Shown here: positions 32,101 through 41,494 of the stretch, one piece after another
Numbering within the stretch: the stretch's first letter is position 1
How the letters are laid out: the number at the start of each line of letters is the position of its first letter
DNA from: Cliona cf. orientalis
Lineage: Eukaryota > Porifera > Demospongiae > Clionaida > Clionaidae
Direction of reading: 5' to 3'
Assembly: GCA_963930775.1 (NCBI GenBank)
Contig: OZ005692.1
Location: 2,900,135-2,964,134 of the forward strand
DNA: 64,000 nt
The notes under the pieces: generated by a model
What the model was told of the DNA's origin: nothing
Databases searched by the model: none
The model's input: only the letters and a program-made list of their open reading frames with translations
Made by a program: the position numbers and the translations under genes

Positions 32101-35100
32101 GCCTAGTGCAACTATGGCAACAGCTCTGTATCATGGATGGTCAGTGTTAGCTACACAGCTGACTTCTTTGAGCCATAACTCGGTAAGTATAGCGTTCTAG
32201 AAGCTATGAAGCAGATTTTTGTGTAGAGGAATGATTCCTCTATTGCAAAAAGTGAAAATCGATAGTTATCACCATCGGCGATAATTTTGGCCTGTATCTC
32301 AGATTGATATCCAGCGCATTGTGCATGGTTTTCTTGTGGACGGTCACAGCTGACTCATCACTGACCATGGCAGACTATCTTGGGGTGACTAATTATTTGC
32401 AGGTACATTTTTGTGCGATTTTGGCTTAAAACACAGTTTATTTTTTCTACGTGAAAATGGTACAGGGTTGACAACTTTTAATGCTCTCCAGTGCATATAG
32501 CTAATGTTAGCGGGTATAAAATTTTGCGTTTTTGGATCAATCTACAGAAATATCAATGTTAGTACCCGCGAAAGATAGTCACATTAAGGTACATGTAGCA
32601 ACCCAGTTTCTTGGCTTAGCTAGTATACACATTATAGGAGCAAGCTGATCTACGTACATGTAGTACTGTACATATATATTTGCATAACATTATAATAAGT
32701 ATACATGCACTTTGCTGCATATAGCTAAACCACTTTAATTAACTTACCAATAATTTGTAGGCAGTAGCTAATTCACTGCGGCTGACTTTTTATCCTCTGA
32801 GTGTAAGCTGTACTATGATAGGGGTAAGGTGTATGATGGTTGACATAATAATCCACATACATGAATGTACATGTACACTGTATGTACAGTGTAGCTGGTA
32901 GTGAAAATTGGGGGTAGACTATGACGGTAGGTGGCACAATTATTATTGGTGAAACTTGTCCTATTTACGTGTACAATAGATCTATATAATTACGTGCATG
33001 TAGTTCCTGTCATTGATTGATGGTGCTTTTTAACTCAATATTCATTATTTTCTACAGGTATACGAGACATTGTTTCGCAAGTATGTCACTCGGATGAACT
33101 TCAAGGTCCGCATGCGTAAACACGACATCCGTAGCATCCGAGCTCCCTCTGACGTTCGGGTCAAGCTCATCGACCTCAACGCCCTCCCTCCCCACTGTCC
33201 CGTCTGTGGACTCATCCGCGTTCCAGAGATGGAGACACTCGCCAAATCGTACGGGCTAACCCCGCCAAATGTGTTTTACGATGTATTTAAGGCGGGGGAA
33301 GCCGTTAGTCCAGTTGCGTCCATGAGTAGTAGTTCTTCGAAGAAAGCGGGCCGACCCAAAAAGGGTGATAAGAGTCGCTCAAAGGGGTCGAGCAGTGGTG
33401 GTGGTGGTGGTGGGGGTAACAAGACGACAGTGCATCGTCAGCAGTTTGTGGCTCCAGGTGGAGGTCAAAGTTCATATGCGGCAGCACCCCCCGTGTACGG
33501 TCACCATGGTGACAGGACAATGATGAATGCTGCTACATTTGGAGCAGGAGTGGGTGTGGTCTCGGGTCAGTCTAGTAGTTATGGTATTGTACCCTATCTG
33601 ACGTCGGGCAAGGATAAGCTTGGTAGCTCAACTATGACATCACCGGGAGTAACTATGACATCATCGGCTCCTGTCTCAACCGACCAGATCACTTTGGGCA
33701 TTGGGAGCGACAGTGACTCCCTGATAGTTTCTATTCCCAGAAATTTAACCCCTTATAAGGTGGCCACACCCACTAAGATTTCAGGCTTTAACCCTTTGCT
33801 CACAGCAAATGGCTCCATGCCATATGCTCAATCTAACCAGCAACGACCTGTGGTGCTGTATGGTGGATCTAGAAGCAGAGTCCTGCAGAACTTAGCAAAG
33901 AAAATCACACAGAAGAGTCGCAAATTCACCACGAGTCTAAATTCTGGGGGGCAACTCAGAAATTCACTTGATGACCCCTCAAGCAATGCAAGGGAGTATG
34001 GCAGTAATAATTTTAGAGTATGCCCCTCATGTAATCAGATGAGTCCCTCAGTCAAGAAGAGCTGTCAGTTTTGCGGTGAATTTCTGGTGGGGAAAACGTG
34101 CCAAAACTGTGGAGCTCTCAACCACAATCGGATCAAAGAGTGTGCAAAGTGCCTAGCACCAATGAAAAACTTGGGTGAGGACTCAACATACCTTCAAATT
34201 TAGTACTTTTTACAGCCTTTTTAGATGTAGTAAAATTAATAGTGTTTGCTGCTTAATGAAGCTGATTGTCACAGCTATTAATGTTTTTTTATCTTTCAGA
34301 GTCACCCAAGGATAGCATGGTGGGCGGAGCCTCGGACACAAGCTCCTCCCATCCGACCTCTCCACTGTCCCCCAAGTTCTCTGCCCCTCCAATCAGATCT
34401 GCAGCACTCAAGACAATGTTTCCACAGGTGCATCAGAATTGATGTAATAATGTTACATAGTAGAAAGATGCAATATTAATTTCCACTCTATGGTGTGATT
34501 AAAGAAAGTTTCTAAGATTGGCGACCTTTTCCTTACATTGGGTTAATGCTCGTTATTGCATTCTTGTGGCTAGTTCTAACCACTCCAACTTGCTCCTGTC
34601 AGTATACTAGTTCTCTATAAGCTCACTGTACAAGTTTATTAAAATAATATTTCATGATGTAATGCACATTCATCTAGTTGTTTTTCAAACACTCCCTTAC
34701 TCTGTCTTCTCTCTCCCTGTCTCTTTCTCTCTCTCTCCCTCTCTCCCTCTCCCCCTCTCTCCCTCCCTCTCTCTCTCTCCCTTTATCCATTCCCTCCCTC
34801 TTCTTCCTCACGCTGTCTCTCACTTCCTCTCTCCCCTCCTCTCTCTCTCTCTCTCCTTAGTCCTCGGATGTGTCTACTGGTTCCAGTGTATCCGTTGGTA
34901 ACCATCACCAACAGCAGCAGCTGATGACAAAGACGATATTCTCTGGTAACGTGGCCTCCACTCGCAAGTGCCAGGAGTGTGGCCAGCTCAACACTAAGAT
35001 GGCCAAGAAGTGTTTGCAGTGCAAGAGCCACTTGCAAGGAAGGCCTTGTCACAGGTGCAAATATTACTGTTGTTGATACGATGCTACATGTATTATACTC

Positions 35101-38100
35101 AGCGGCTACTATGGGGGTTAATGTTTAATACATAATCCATGCATTGTAGTATATAATGTGGTTTCCTTGAAGGTATTATAATACATGTGCATGTACACAG
35201 CTGGGATATTTTAACCAGATGGTTAGACCAAGACTTAGTGCTTTGGCCTTTTGCATTTCCTCTAGGACTGAAGTTACTAATAATCTTATAAAAAATGATC
35301 ATCGTGTGATAACTTATAAGTACTATATACATACATACCAGAGCTTATATACTATAGTGAGCACGTCAGTAATTTCACTTTTTTTGAAATTTCACATGCT
35401 TATGATATTTCTGAATGTTGATTCCATGCAGATGTGGTCGTCCTAACCTGAACCATGTTACCGAGTGCTACAAGTGTGGAGCTACGCTGGCACCCACGGC
35501 TAACAAGTGGATCTACGTGGGATCTCATAGTGGAAGAGGTACTTATAAACAGAGTAGTACATGTACATAATACATGTACATGTTTATAATAATATATGTT
35601 TATTATAAACGGAGTAGTACATGTACATGTACATGTCATGTTTATAATATATGGGACACGATTATCATCAACTTCTAGTTCTTCAGGAGAAGGAATTCAG
35701 ACATGTTTTTAGTACTTTTGTACTATTTCCTATAATATATCCTATAATATATGATGTACGTATGCACTTCAGAATTCTCTGGAGGGAAAGTCTACCTCGG
35801 GGATGGGAAATCCTTACGCTCCCCACCCTTGAAGTACACAGTGTAGATCCCTGATGATTCCCAGCCTTATCCTTATACATTGTATTTTTTGCATGAAATA
35901 TTGAAGATTGACTAAGGGATGTGTCGGACAATACAATACCCATTGACTGCTACCCTTTAGACAAACTTAATGTTGTATCTATAATTTTCTTCCTCCACAC
36001 AGCCTATAAGAGACCTCAAGATCCAGAGCAGGAACGTAAGTAGTCTTGGAGTAAATAAATATTTTTGCTTCACCTTAGGTATGCCAGTTAGTGAATATGT
36101 CATAATACATGTATATAATGGTTGTTTTAATGTGTATATAGCAAGAATAACTTTGTTTATACAATTAGTAAACGAACAGTTACACATGCACATGTACAGT
36201 GAAACCCTTCTAAAAGGATACCTCCTTTAATCACATGGTCCCACCTATTTAGAATGGTATACATGTACATACATACTACCCCTGAAATGAGGACACCTCC
36301 TTCAAGGGTGTCCGGAATAGAGCGGTTCCACTGTATTAAAATTAAAATACCAATGGCTGATTAAATACAATATGAACGTAGCCAGTTACATTGTAATACC
36401 ATTTTTCATCAGAAGAGAGGGGTATTCCACTGTATAATTAATTATCGATGATTGGTAAAACGTGGCCAGTTAGTATGAAGAATTACAATAATATTGGTTT
36501 TTTGTTTTGTCATTACAGTTCTTCAGAGCAGAGCTCCTATCAATTGTGTCCGCTGTCACAAGTTGAGGACCAATAACCACTTCAAGTGTGGTCGGTGTGG
36601 GGACCTGTTTCGATGCAGAGCTGTCGTACTCCAGCCGTGGCAGGAAGGGGAGGAGCAAGGGGAGGGGCTACAGCCACCAACCAAGAAGAGGAAGGAGTCA
36701 CGGGAAAATCAAAATCAAGAGGAACCAGCACCAGTTGGTTAGTATAGCTTCTTTGTTATGTATAGTGTACTACATGCTGGAGAATTTGGAATTTTTTAGT
36801 CTGGAGGGGACATTTATACCATGCCCCCCTAGCTTTTATAATATTCTGGCATAAGAATCTAATGTTTCCTCCCTTAGAATCTATCACGAGGATAGGCTGA
36901 TTGAGAAATTACCTTTCCATGACTATTGTAGCTTCATTTAATAATGTCCAAACATGTATAGTATATGCCGTCATAATAATAATTATCATCACTCTGTTTT
37001 CTTTTTCCTCTCTCTCTCTCTCTCTCTCTCCCACCCTCAGATCCAGCCGTGGTAATTCAGTTTGCTCACAATCTTCTCTCTCTGGAGATAGCTGACCAGC
37101 TCTCCTCAATTCTCACTCAAACGGAGGAGCAGACCAGGGAGACTATACCAGCCATGGAGCAGGACTGGGAAGGTAACTGTTCTGTGTAAATCAGTGGTCT
37201 AGAAGGAGTCCTCGGCCAAACTATATAAAAGTACTAGCAGTATATTAATCAAATACAGCTACTGGTCGTCAAGTTCAATACTTGCCAGTTTTTGCAAGCT
37301 TTTCTCTTACCAGAACTACCACATTCACCTACAATGGTTAAATTATCCACACAGATGAGACACAATTAAAAATCTGATTTTAGCTAGTGTAATTTGATGG
37401 ATTTCACTCAAGAGGGGGCAAACACATAGCAGGAAACTTTAAAAGGGGGAAACCCCCATATAATATAATTATAGGGAAGGCCAACTCCTAAGGGGGGCAG
37501 CAAAAGCACCCCGTGGCCCCCCTGAAACAAACCCTGTCCAATGAAAAGATTGTGCTTACTTCCAAGGGTGGCTGGATCTGTTTTGAGTAACCAAAGGTCA
37601 TCCCATCCGAGTCCATCAGGTCCTGGGTCAACAACAACAAAAGTTCTCTAAGTAAAGTATTTTGTGGTCTCCGCTACATCAACTCATCATAAGTAAAACA
37701 CATGTTGAAAAAGTAAACACTCTCTATTGACTGGAGAGGCACCTGGCTATATTATCACTAGTACTATATACATTATATAAACGGAAAGCCTCCGTGACAT
37801 GTTGATTTAAGCATTTGTGACCTGCTCTGGGAAAAGGGACCACTTGGGATAAAATTTCATTTTACAATAATAGCTAAAATGTGGGGAAAATAAATATTTA
37901 TCATCTTTCTGTATTTTAGTCTACCAGAAAATGTAGAATTTTAGTTTCGTATTGATATGCTATGTTTATGTATAGTTGCTGTAAACTATCGTACTACTTG
38001 GGTGCATGCAAACAATTGCTCGGACACATACAACTTAATACAAAATTTGATTAAATATGTGCATTTTCCGAAAAACGAATATATCTACCTACGTGTATAA

Positions 38101-39105
38101 AAATGGTCATAATTCCACTTGTGATCGATATTTTTTCATGAAACTTGCACCATTGGATTCAGCACACATAAAGTTATCAATCCATGCTAAAAATTCAATT
38201 TTTATGAAATATCCCGAGTGGTCCCTTTTCTCAGAGCAGGTCACATTTGATGGCTGCCAATTTACTCTTTCCACTGGACAACCAACCAGCAATGTACAGT
38301 ATATGTTGTGTGTAGGCATGCATGGATACCAGGTTCCCTGCATAGGATTTTCTTTCAGTATAATATAAGTATACATGTAGGGAAAATAATTATTATCGTA
38401 TAGCGGGAAACTTTTGGTAAGGTTTTTAATTTGATGATTGGGCAAATTCGGTATAGATCGACAAATTAAAAACTCAACACACACCCATGGCGGTCAGTAA
38501 GGATTCAGAGTGCCAAGTATGCATGTACTTTACCAATACCAGTGGTGAGCGAGTTAATCAAAATTAATGTGATGTTGGTTAGAGCATCGCTCCGGTCGTT
38601 AAAATCCTCCAAGCTGAACAATGTGCCATTGGGAAGCCCGTATGCTGAAGCCAACTTGGCATTGCTTCCTCTATTGTAGTAGTACAATGTCATAATAATA
38701 GGGGTACACCCCTCTATTTTGCCAAATTTGATGCTCGCCAAAGCTGCATGTACTTAGTACGATCATAATAATATTATTATTAGAGCTATAATAATATTAT
38801 TATTGGTGAGGTCTTAAAATACACTTTCTGTGCTAACAGTGAAAATTTAATGTCTTTTTGCAGATGTTGAGGCCAAGTACCAAGCCTTTCTCGCGAAGAA
38901 AGAAGAGACAGAGAAATCGTACCAAGATACACAGGCAGAGCTGGACGGCTTAATGAGGGAGGTGGAGTCAGTTAATAACCAATTAACAGTCGTTTTGGCG
39001 GACGAGGCCCTGGCTAACGAATTGGTGAAATCCTTGCCCGAGGAGATAAAGCTCTTAGAGGTCAAGATTGAGTCTGCTAGTAAATTATTGTTTAGCGAAA
39101 GTTAG
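14119..39105 (+). CDS. Large nuclear-type protein with four Ski/Sno/Dac-like repeats, zinc ribbons and a coiled coil
   Basis: Twenty-two exons join in frame to 1696 residues: 14119-14242, 14595-14893, 15303-15474, 15980-16097, 16499-16977, 17173-17336, 17678-17863, 18081-18323, 18655-19177, 19770-19873, 20177-20300, 20594-20697, 20788-20974, 21146-21237, 33058-34174, 34300-34427, 34861-35054, 35432-35538, 36003-36035, 36519-36737, 37041-37172, 38864-39105. The N-terminus is acidic. Diverged ~80-110-residue repeats lie near 200-300, 400-500, 770-880 and 943-1020. The second reads GLVYIPN...ITFLKYFGVVSPK...SDVAKM, which tracks the Ski/Sno/Dac domain (CLPQ, FLKxxG, DxxRL) in spacing. Next are a lone CPVC, AGRPKKGDKSRSK (AT-hook-like, ~1068), paired CxxC ribbons (~1294-1340, ~1423-1480, ~1512-1535) and a coiled coil (~1617-1696). 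IKTE and IKQE fit SUMO sites. This suggests a DNA- or chromatin-binding regulator; no known orthologue is recognised. The donor after 19873 is GC, not GT. Confidence 0.8.
15502..15696. mobile_element. MITE with TA-flanked ~25-bp TIRs
   Basis: This intronic element has left end TACTGTAGTGTCCCGGACAA and a right end reading TACGGTAGTGTCCTGAGTAA on the other strand. AAGCGCCC follows at both ends. TA at both borders suggests a Tc1/mariner-type target. Confidence 0.65.
17006..17055 (+). other. Perfect 14-bp inverted repeat just after exon 5 of the 22-exon gene
   Basis: TGACGACCATTACC (17006-17019) and GGTAATGGTCGTCA (17042-17055) are perfect complements around a 22-base loop, 29 bases past the donor at 16978. 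In RNA this would be a stable hairpin. It could be a tiny MITE remnant or could affect splicing. Confidence 0.6.
21308..21828. mobile_element. MITE, TA-flanked TIR TACTGTAAAGTCTGGTTAAT
   Basis: The left end TACTGTAAAGTCTGGTTAAT and the right end (TACCATAAAGTCTGGTTAAT on the reverse strand) are inverted copies followed by AAGC. The repeated phrases GCGCTTATTAGACGAT lie inside both arms. TA-type borders suggest Tc1/mariner. It sits near the start of the 11.8-kb intron. Confidence 0.75.
22050..22675. mobile_element. hAT-like MITE, ~245-bp TIRs, 8-bp target duplication
   Basis: The ends begin TAGCCTCGTGCCCATCC on each strand, and the two arms match over about 245 bp around a ~130-bp centre. GACAGCCT flanks both sides (22042-22049 and 22676-22683), a perfect 8-bp duplication typical of hAT elements. 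The arms are GC-rich with alternating CGTGCG. The short ORF 22243-22545 is the arm translated. Confidence 0.9.
23036..23468. mobile_element. hAT-like MITE with TIR CAGGGGCGGATCTAGG, nested
   Basis: CAGGGGCGGATCTAGG at the left and CCTAGATCCGCCCCTG at the right are perfect 16-bp inverted repeats. TATGCC lies on both sides, part of the target duplication. Terminal CAGGGGCGGAT is a common hAT-type end. The interior has no ORF; it has GTGGGCGTGG repeats. Confidence 0.85.
23558..23768. mobile_element. TA-flanked MITE, TIR TACCGTAGGTCGGATTTTAA, nested
   Basis: The left end TACCGTAGGTCGGATTTTAA and the reverse of the right end (TACAGTAGGACGGGTTTTAA) match with few changes. The interior repeats CGCAATTAATAGATTCGCAA. 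A relative begins at 24164. It interrupts the TGTAGAATCC element. Confidence 0.75.
23978..27210 (-). CDS. Antisense mini-gene 1 in the 11.8-kb intron, 81 residues, two exons
   Basis: Exon 1 is 27210-27097 (38 codons, MANHTVKKTSGSPTTTE...), with the donor GTGAGC directly after AAA AAG. Exon 2 is 24109-23978 (VSKLLKPLNKNDAVY..., ending QETLQGHYGSKKLV and TAA), after a TATATGACAG acceptor. The intron is phase 0. The protein is hydrophilic, basic, Thr-rich, with no signal peptide or membrane segment. It is a clear paralogue of the mini-gene at 29613-30767, with the same MAN start, SPTTT motif, intron position and phase, and GHY/HxSKKL end. Conservation of both exons at a distance, while flanking DNA differs, argues for a real gene. 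Function unknown; I recognise no family. Confidence 0.6.
24164..24560. mobile_element. MITE-related sequence of the TACCGTAGGTC family, right end degraded
   Basis: The left end TACCGTAGGTCAGGTTTTGA matches the TIR of 23558-23768. Inside, ATTCTTTTGATTGCG and CGCAATCAAAAGAAT form an inverted pair, and GCAATCATTAGAATCGCAAT follows near 24540. I could not find an intact right TIR. The overlapping plus-strand ORF (24299-24607) is not convincing. Confidence 0.45.
25446..25538 (-). CDS. Possible isolated coiled-coil exon
   Basis: A 93-base open segment encodes a Glu/Lys/Leu heptad-like stretch (LLLEMKVEGLKEKQESILVR then LAAIKNSIRD). A good acceptor (TTCCTATCACAG) precedes it and a possible GTAAAC donor follows; both borders are phase 1. 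This differs from the phase 0 intron of mini-gene 1, in which it lies, so it is probably not part of that gene. The sequence loosely recalls the N-terminal coiled coil of AIMP2-type proteins, but no other exon of such a gene was found. It could be a relic. Confidence 0.3.
25614..25992. mobile_element. hAT-like MITE with TIR CATAGTTGCCAA
   Basis: CATAGTTGCCAA and TTGGCAACTATG mark the ends, and CAAGGA flanks both sides (25608-25613 and 25993-25998). The interior has repeated TCCCGGT and GTGGTTTAAATG(A/G)TGGGTGT phrases. No coding capacity. Confidence 0.7.
27841..28433 (+). pseudogene. Frameshifted ORF of unknown, probably transposon-related, family
   Basis: A peptide frame (YFSGKQSKKQWLIEDNDLKE...) runs to a stop near 27963. 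A second frame opens at 27976 (MQGAQEPSEQ..., FEFDTVTQLKDIHGDKYTCN, MRMWAHYFQAGHYMYKG). After a frame change near 28160-28190 the sense continues in another frame (KPPLLPAFKGIPPKRERKES ... RATDLRLKKLKEFR) to a stop at 28431-28433. The composition is coding-like throughout, but no single frame spans it and no splice sites explain the breaks. I do not recognise the family. Confidence 0.45.
29613..30767 (-). CDS. Antisense mini-gene 2 in the 11.8-kb intron, 112 residues, two exons
   Basis: Exon 1 is 30767-30642 (42 codons, MANQSFNTESVTMSRCGSPP...), with donor GTGAGC. Exon 2 is 29825-29613 (VPNIFRSSKKNTAYITTTTE..., stop TAA), after acceptor ATACGACAG. The intron is phase 0, as in the paralogue at 23978-27210. 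The C-terminal unit TTTE...QETLLGHYNSKKLIA occurs twice in a row (second copy QETMQGHHSSKKLIA), whereas mini-gene 1 has it once. So the gene has gained an internal duplication. No signal peptide, membrane segment or known domain is visible. The intron has been enlarged by two inverted-repeat elements (29874-30254 and 30422-30610). Confidence 0.6.
29874..30254. mobile_element. TGTAGAATCC-type element, copy 2, uninterrupted
   Basis: The left end is GTAGAATCCCGCAAATACG and the right end, read in reverse, is GTAGAATCCCGCGATTATGC. It is the intact reference for the split copy at 23013-23923. There is no transposase; it is a MITE of about 380 bp with C-runs just inside the left end and a G-run just inside the right end. 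Confidence 0.8.
30422..30610. mobile_element. TA-flanked MITE, TIR TACCGTATAGCCGGAAA
   Basis: The left end TACCGTATAGCCGGAAAATT and the reverse of the right end (TACTGTATAGTCGGAAATGT) are inverted copies, each followed by TTGGCGG. A related but diverged start (ATCGTATAGCGGGAAACTT) occurs at about 38398. Confidence 0.7.
31680..32347. mobile_element. Inverted-repeat element, TIR GTGACCGTCCACAAGAAAAC
   Basis: GTGACCGTCCACAAGAAAAC followed by CATGCATAATGCGCTG at the left is matched in reverse at the right with one change, a TIR of about 37 bp. The interior has short open frames (31680-31943, 31873-32106), but no frame spans it. No target duplication is clear. Confidence 0.75.
36197..36333. mobile_element. 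Small TA-flanked MITE, TIR CAGTGRAACC
   Basis: TACAGTGAAACCC at the left and GCGGTTCCACTGTA at the right are inverted. A single end of the same type (TACAGTGGAACCCTTCTTTA) is present at about 14931 in another intron of the same gene. Confidence 0.65.
37399..37536. mobile_element. G/C-run dispersed repeat, copy 2 (inverted relative to 9822-9977)
   Basis: Read in reverse it runs CAGGGTTTGTTTCAGG, GGCC, GGGGTGCTTTTGC, a C-run, AGTTGGCC, TATGGGGGTTTCCCCC, TTGCCCCCTCTTGAGTGAAAT. The copy in the kinase intron has the same order. It keeps the end that is obscured in the first copy. Confidence 0.6.
37817..38249. mobile_element. MITE with ~40-bp TIRs, GTGACCTGCTCTG type, intact copy
   Basis: TGTGACCTGCTCTGGGAAAA and its reverse at the right border, with GGGACCACT(T/C)GGGATA following, form TIRs of about 40 bp. 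The interior matches the split copy at 56593-58908 in reverse (TTGCTCGGACACATA, ATTTTCCGAAAAACGAAT, TTTCATGAAACTTGCACCAT), so this is the reference for that insertion. Confidence 0.85.
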
Positions 39106-39920
39106 CAATTTTTTTTCTTTTTTTTTTCTTTGTTCTCCTTTTTGTGATTGACTTGCACTGATTTGTTACTATTGTATCACAGCATTATTCCATTGCCATT
39201 GTAATCCTTTGATATCAACTACGCAATCATTCCAGTTTCTAAACCTATTCTATTTCAGTATTTTCACTCATAATAATAATAATTATTATTGTTATTGCTC
39301 GATTTCATAATTTTAAAATTAATGTATTGACAACAATTAGCTGGAACGATAATAATAGCACCAGTCTTGGTAGTGTACGTTGGAAGGGGTTGGCTGCAGC
39401 TGAGGCATGATAAAATAATTATTATTATTAATATTATTGTGGAATTTTCACATAATTTTATGTTTTGTATTAATTTTATAGGACTTATGATACTGTATGC
39501 CATTGTAATACATTAATTTTATACAGTCCCTTGACCTACAAAACCTCTATTATAATAGTATACACAATCGTGCATCAATCAGTCTGTAGCTGCATGGTCC
39601 CCTTTCCCAGTCCTTAAGGGCCTAGCTATAGCGAATAATAGCATAGTACATGTACGGTGACCATTCCTAGACCACAAATTAAGTGCCCAAACATGTACCA
39701 CAGCAGTCCAGCACACTTTCAAATTAAACCACACTCACTAAGTGGCAAGCGAGAGATCTAGAGGGTTTAGACTAGTATAATATTATACCACAGTCACTCA
39801 AAAACCACCAATTTGCAACTATTACAGCTAGCTATCACACAATATCATTAGCACAAAATTATAATTCAGTGAATGCCATGATTGTCCATAAGACAGAGTA
39901 ATAATGAAACTGATGGATTT
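39106..39920. other. Intergenic region between convergent genes
   Basis: The 22-exon gene ends at 39105 and the 7TM gene ends, from the other side, at 39921. The stretch is AT-rich with T-runs and AATAATAATT simple sequence, suited to two 3' UTRs. No ORF of interest is seen. Confidence 0.5.
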
Positions 39921-41054
39921 TCAATTTGTTATCCTTTCAGAGTAGACCTGTGGTGTGATCTCTCCACTGAGAAGTGGGTCTGTTTCTGATCTTGCCACTG
40001 AGACCTGGGTGAAATCGCCAGTATGCGAGGGAGAGTAGCACGTCTCGCTAGGTTGAAGAAGGGGACAGGAAGGAGGTGTGGTCTTGTTATCACCCGTGTT
40101 GCTGTCTACTCTAGCCGCCTTGCTGCCGGAACGTGTGCGTGAACACACGAAACCCCTTTCGGAAATCCGTGCTGACACAGCAAACATTATGATGAGGGTG
40201 AACTCAAAGAAGAGAGGAAATCCGAATGCATTTGCAATCTGATGTCTGAAGTAGGACACTGGATCGTCCTTGAGAGTCAAAAGAGGTGTCATTACCAAGA
40301 GTATTGTGTTCACAACAACCAGGGTAGAGTAGAGAACGGACAGAAAGCAAGTCTTTTGAACTAGCATGTCCATGCTTCTGATCGGAACTTGTCTGCGTAT
40401 TCGACAGTACACAATAAGAGTGATAATAACTACCACAAGCATTTCTAATTCTATGAATTCTCCCACGGCGAAAAAAATAATCATATCTCGATAGGTAGGG
40501 TTGCAGTGTTCATCAGTGGTTTTTATTCCACAGTATGGTCCACTGATGCCATAGTGATGATCAGTCAGTGGCGCCAAAGTGTATAAGAGAGGAATAATCA
40601 AGGCAAATAGAATGAAGACACATTCTACAATTCCCTTGCTGCAGCCTGTTCTTTGCACATTGAATGTTCGACCACGCATTTTCATTGCTCGTACGACAAG
40701 GTATGTCGAGTAGTTTACAATGAATGCCGATAGGATGACAATAACACCCACAATGAAGTACACACAGCCACCAAGTACTGCACATACTGTGTCCTGTCCC
40801 TTGTATTGAAACTGGTGCTCCAGAAATGAAATATTGAAAGCCTGGTAGATCGTGGTTGCGATGGCGTAGTAGAGTATGAGTCGCTGAAGGGTGTTCTTGT
40901 ACGCACGAAAGATGAACAGCAGGGAAAAAAGCAGGATCGCTGAAATAAGGAAGCAGGCAATTCCAGATATGCCTCTGACGAGGTTGACATGTAGCAGTTG
41001 ATCGAACGTCACGTTGCTACAGTTGGGAATGTGAAACTGAGTCCCACTCATCAT
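39921..41054 (-). CDS. Single-exon seven-transmembrane receptor
   Basis: This is 377 residues starting MMSGTQ. The short outer N-terminus has one N-glycosylation site (N14). Hydrophobic segments lie near 27-50, 56-78, 89-120, 140-162, 190-217, 234-260 and 272-296. C91 at the start of TM3 and C175 in the second outer loop can form the usual GPCR disulfide. No DRY or NPxxY motif is present, so it is not a typical class A receptor; the topology is nearer to secretin/cAMP-receptor-like groups. The C-tail (~80 residues) is Ser/Thr-rich with an acidic ETDPLL motif. The ligand is unknown. It is followed upstream, on the same strand, by the 606-residue receptor, and a truncated copy of its 5' end lies at 52578-52663, so it is part of a duplicated block. 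Confidence 0.75.
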   Translation of the reverse strand: MMSGTQFHIPNCSNVTFDQLLHVNLVRGISGIACFLISAILLFSLLFIFRAYKNTLQRLILYYAIATTIYQAFNISFLEHQFQYKGQDTVCAVLGGCVYFIVGVIVILSAFIVNYSTYLVVRAMKMRGRTFNVQRTGCSKGIVECVFILFALIIPLLYTLAPLTDHHYGISGPYCGIKTTDEHCNPTYRDMIIFFAVGEFIELEMLVVVIITLIVYCRIRRQVPIRSMDMLVQKTCFLSVLYSTLVVVNTILLVMTPLLTLKDDPVSYFRHQIANAFGFPLFFEFTLIIMFAVSARISERGFVCSRTRSGSKAARVDSNTGDNKTTPPSCPLLQPSETCYSPSHTGDFTQVSVARSETDPLLSGEITPQVYSERITN

Positions 41055-41494
41055 CGATCAATAGCTATAGCACTGATGAGCTATATATAAAAAATAATTA
41101 TAGTACGGTAGTCTCGCGGCACACTTTGGAATCAAGTAGAGTCAGTATTGAATCAATGGTTCACTCACAAGGTGGTTGGCACTGACTGGACTCGCGAGAT
41201 CTTCTGCGATTATGATGTCTTCGTGACCTCATGGGCCCCTTCGTTCTCTCGGGGTATTAATAAGGGAAAGTCCCTATGGATCGGCAATCTTACGCGCATG
41301 TGCAGTAATAACATGTTATGCAATTTAAATTTGCGTTGTGTAGTCCGTGACGACCTTTACCTGAAAATCGCGAAACTGTATTTTTTAGGAGTTACTTATT
41401 ATTGCTCAATGATCCTCTTAGCTTACTTTACAGATAAATAGTTACTGCCAAAAGTGATCATTAATATTATTATTATTACACTATGACCTCAGGG

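Noticed and set aside
35560-35640. TTATAAACRGAGTAGTACATG duplication as a mobile element
   Set aside because: It is a short tandem duplication with TACATGTA palindromes and no TIR or target duplication.
38505-38741. Minus-strand ORF SNAKLASAYGLPNGTLFSLE-like
   Set aside because: Coding-like for a short stretch, but there is no start, acceptor or partner exon; possibly a relic in a MITE-like sequence starting near 38398.
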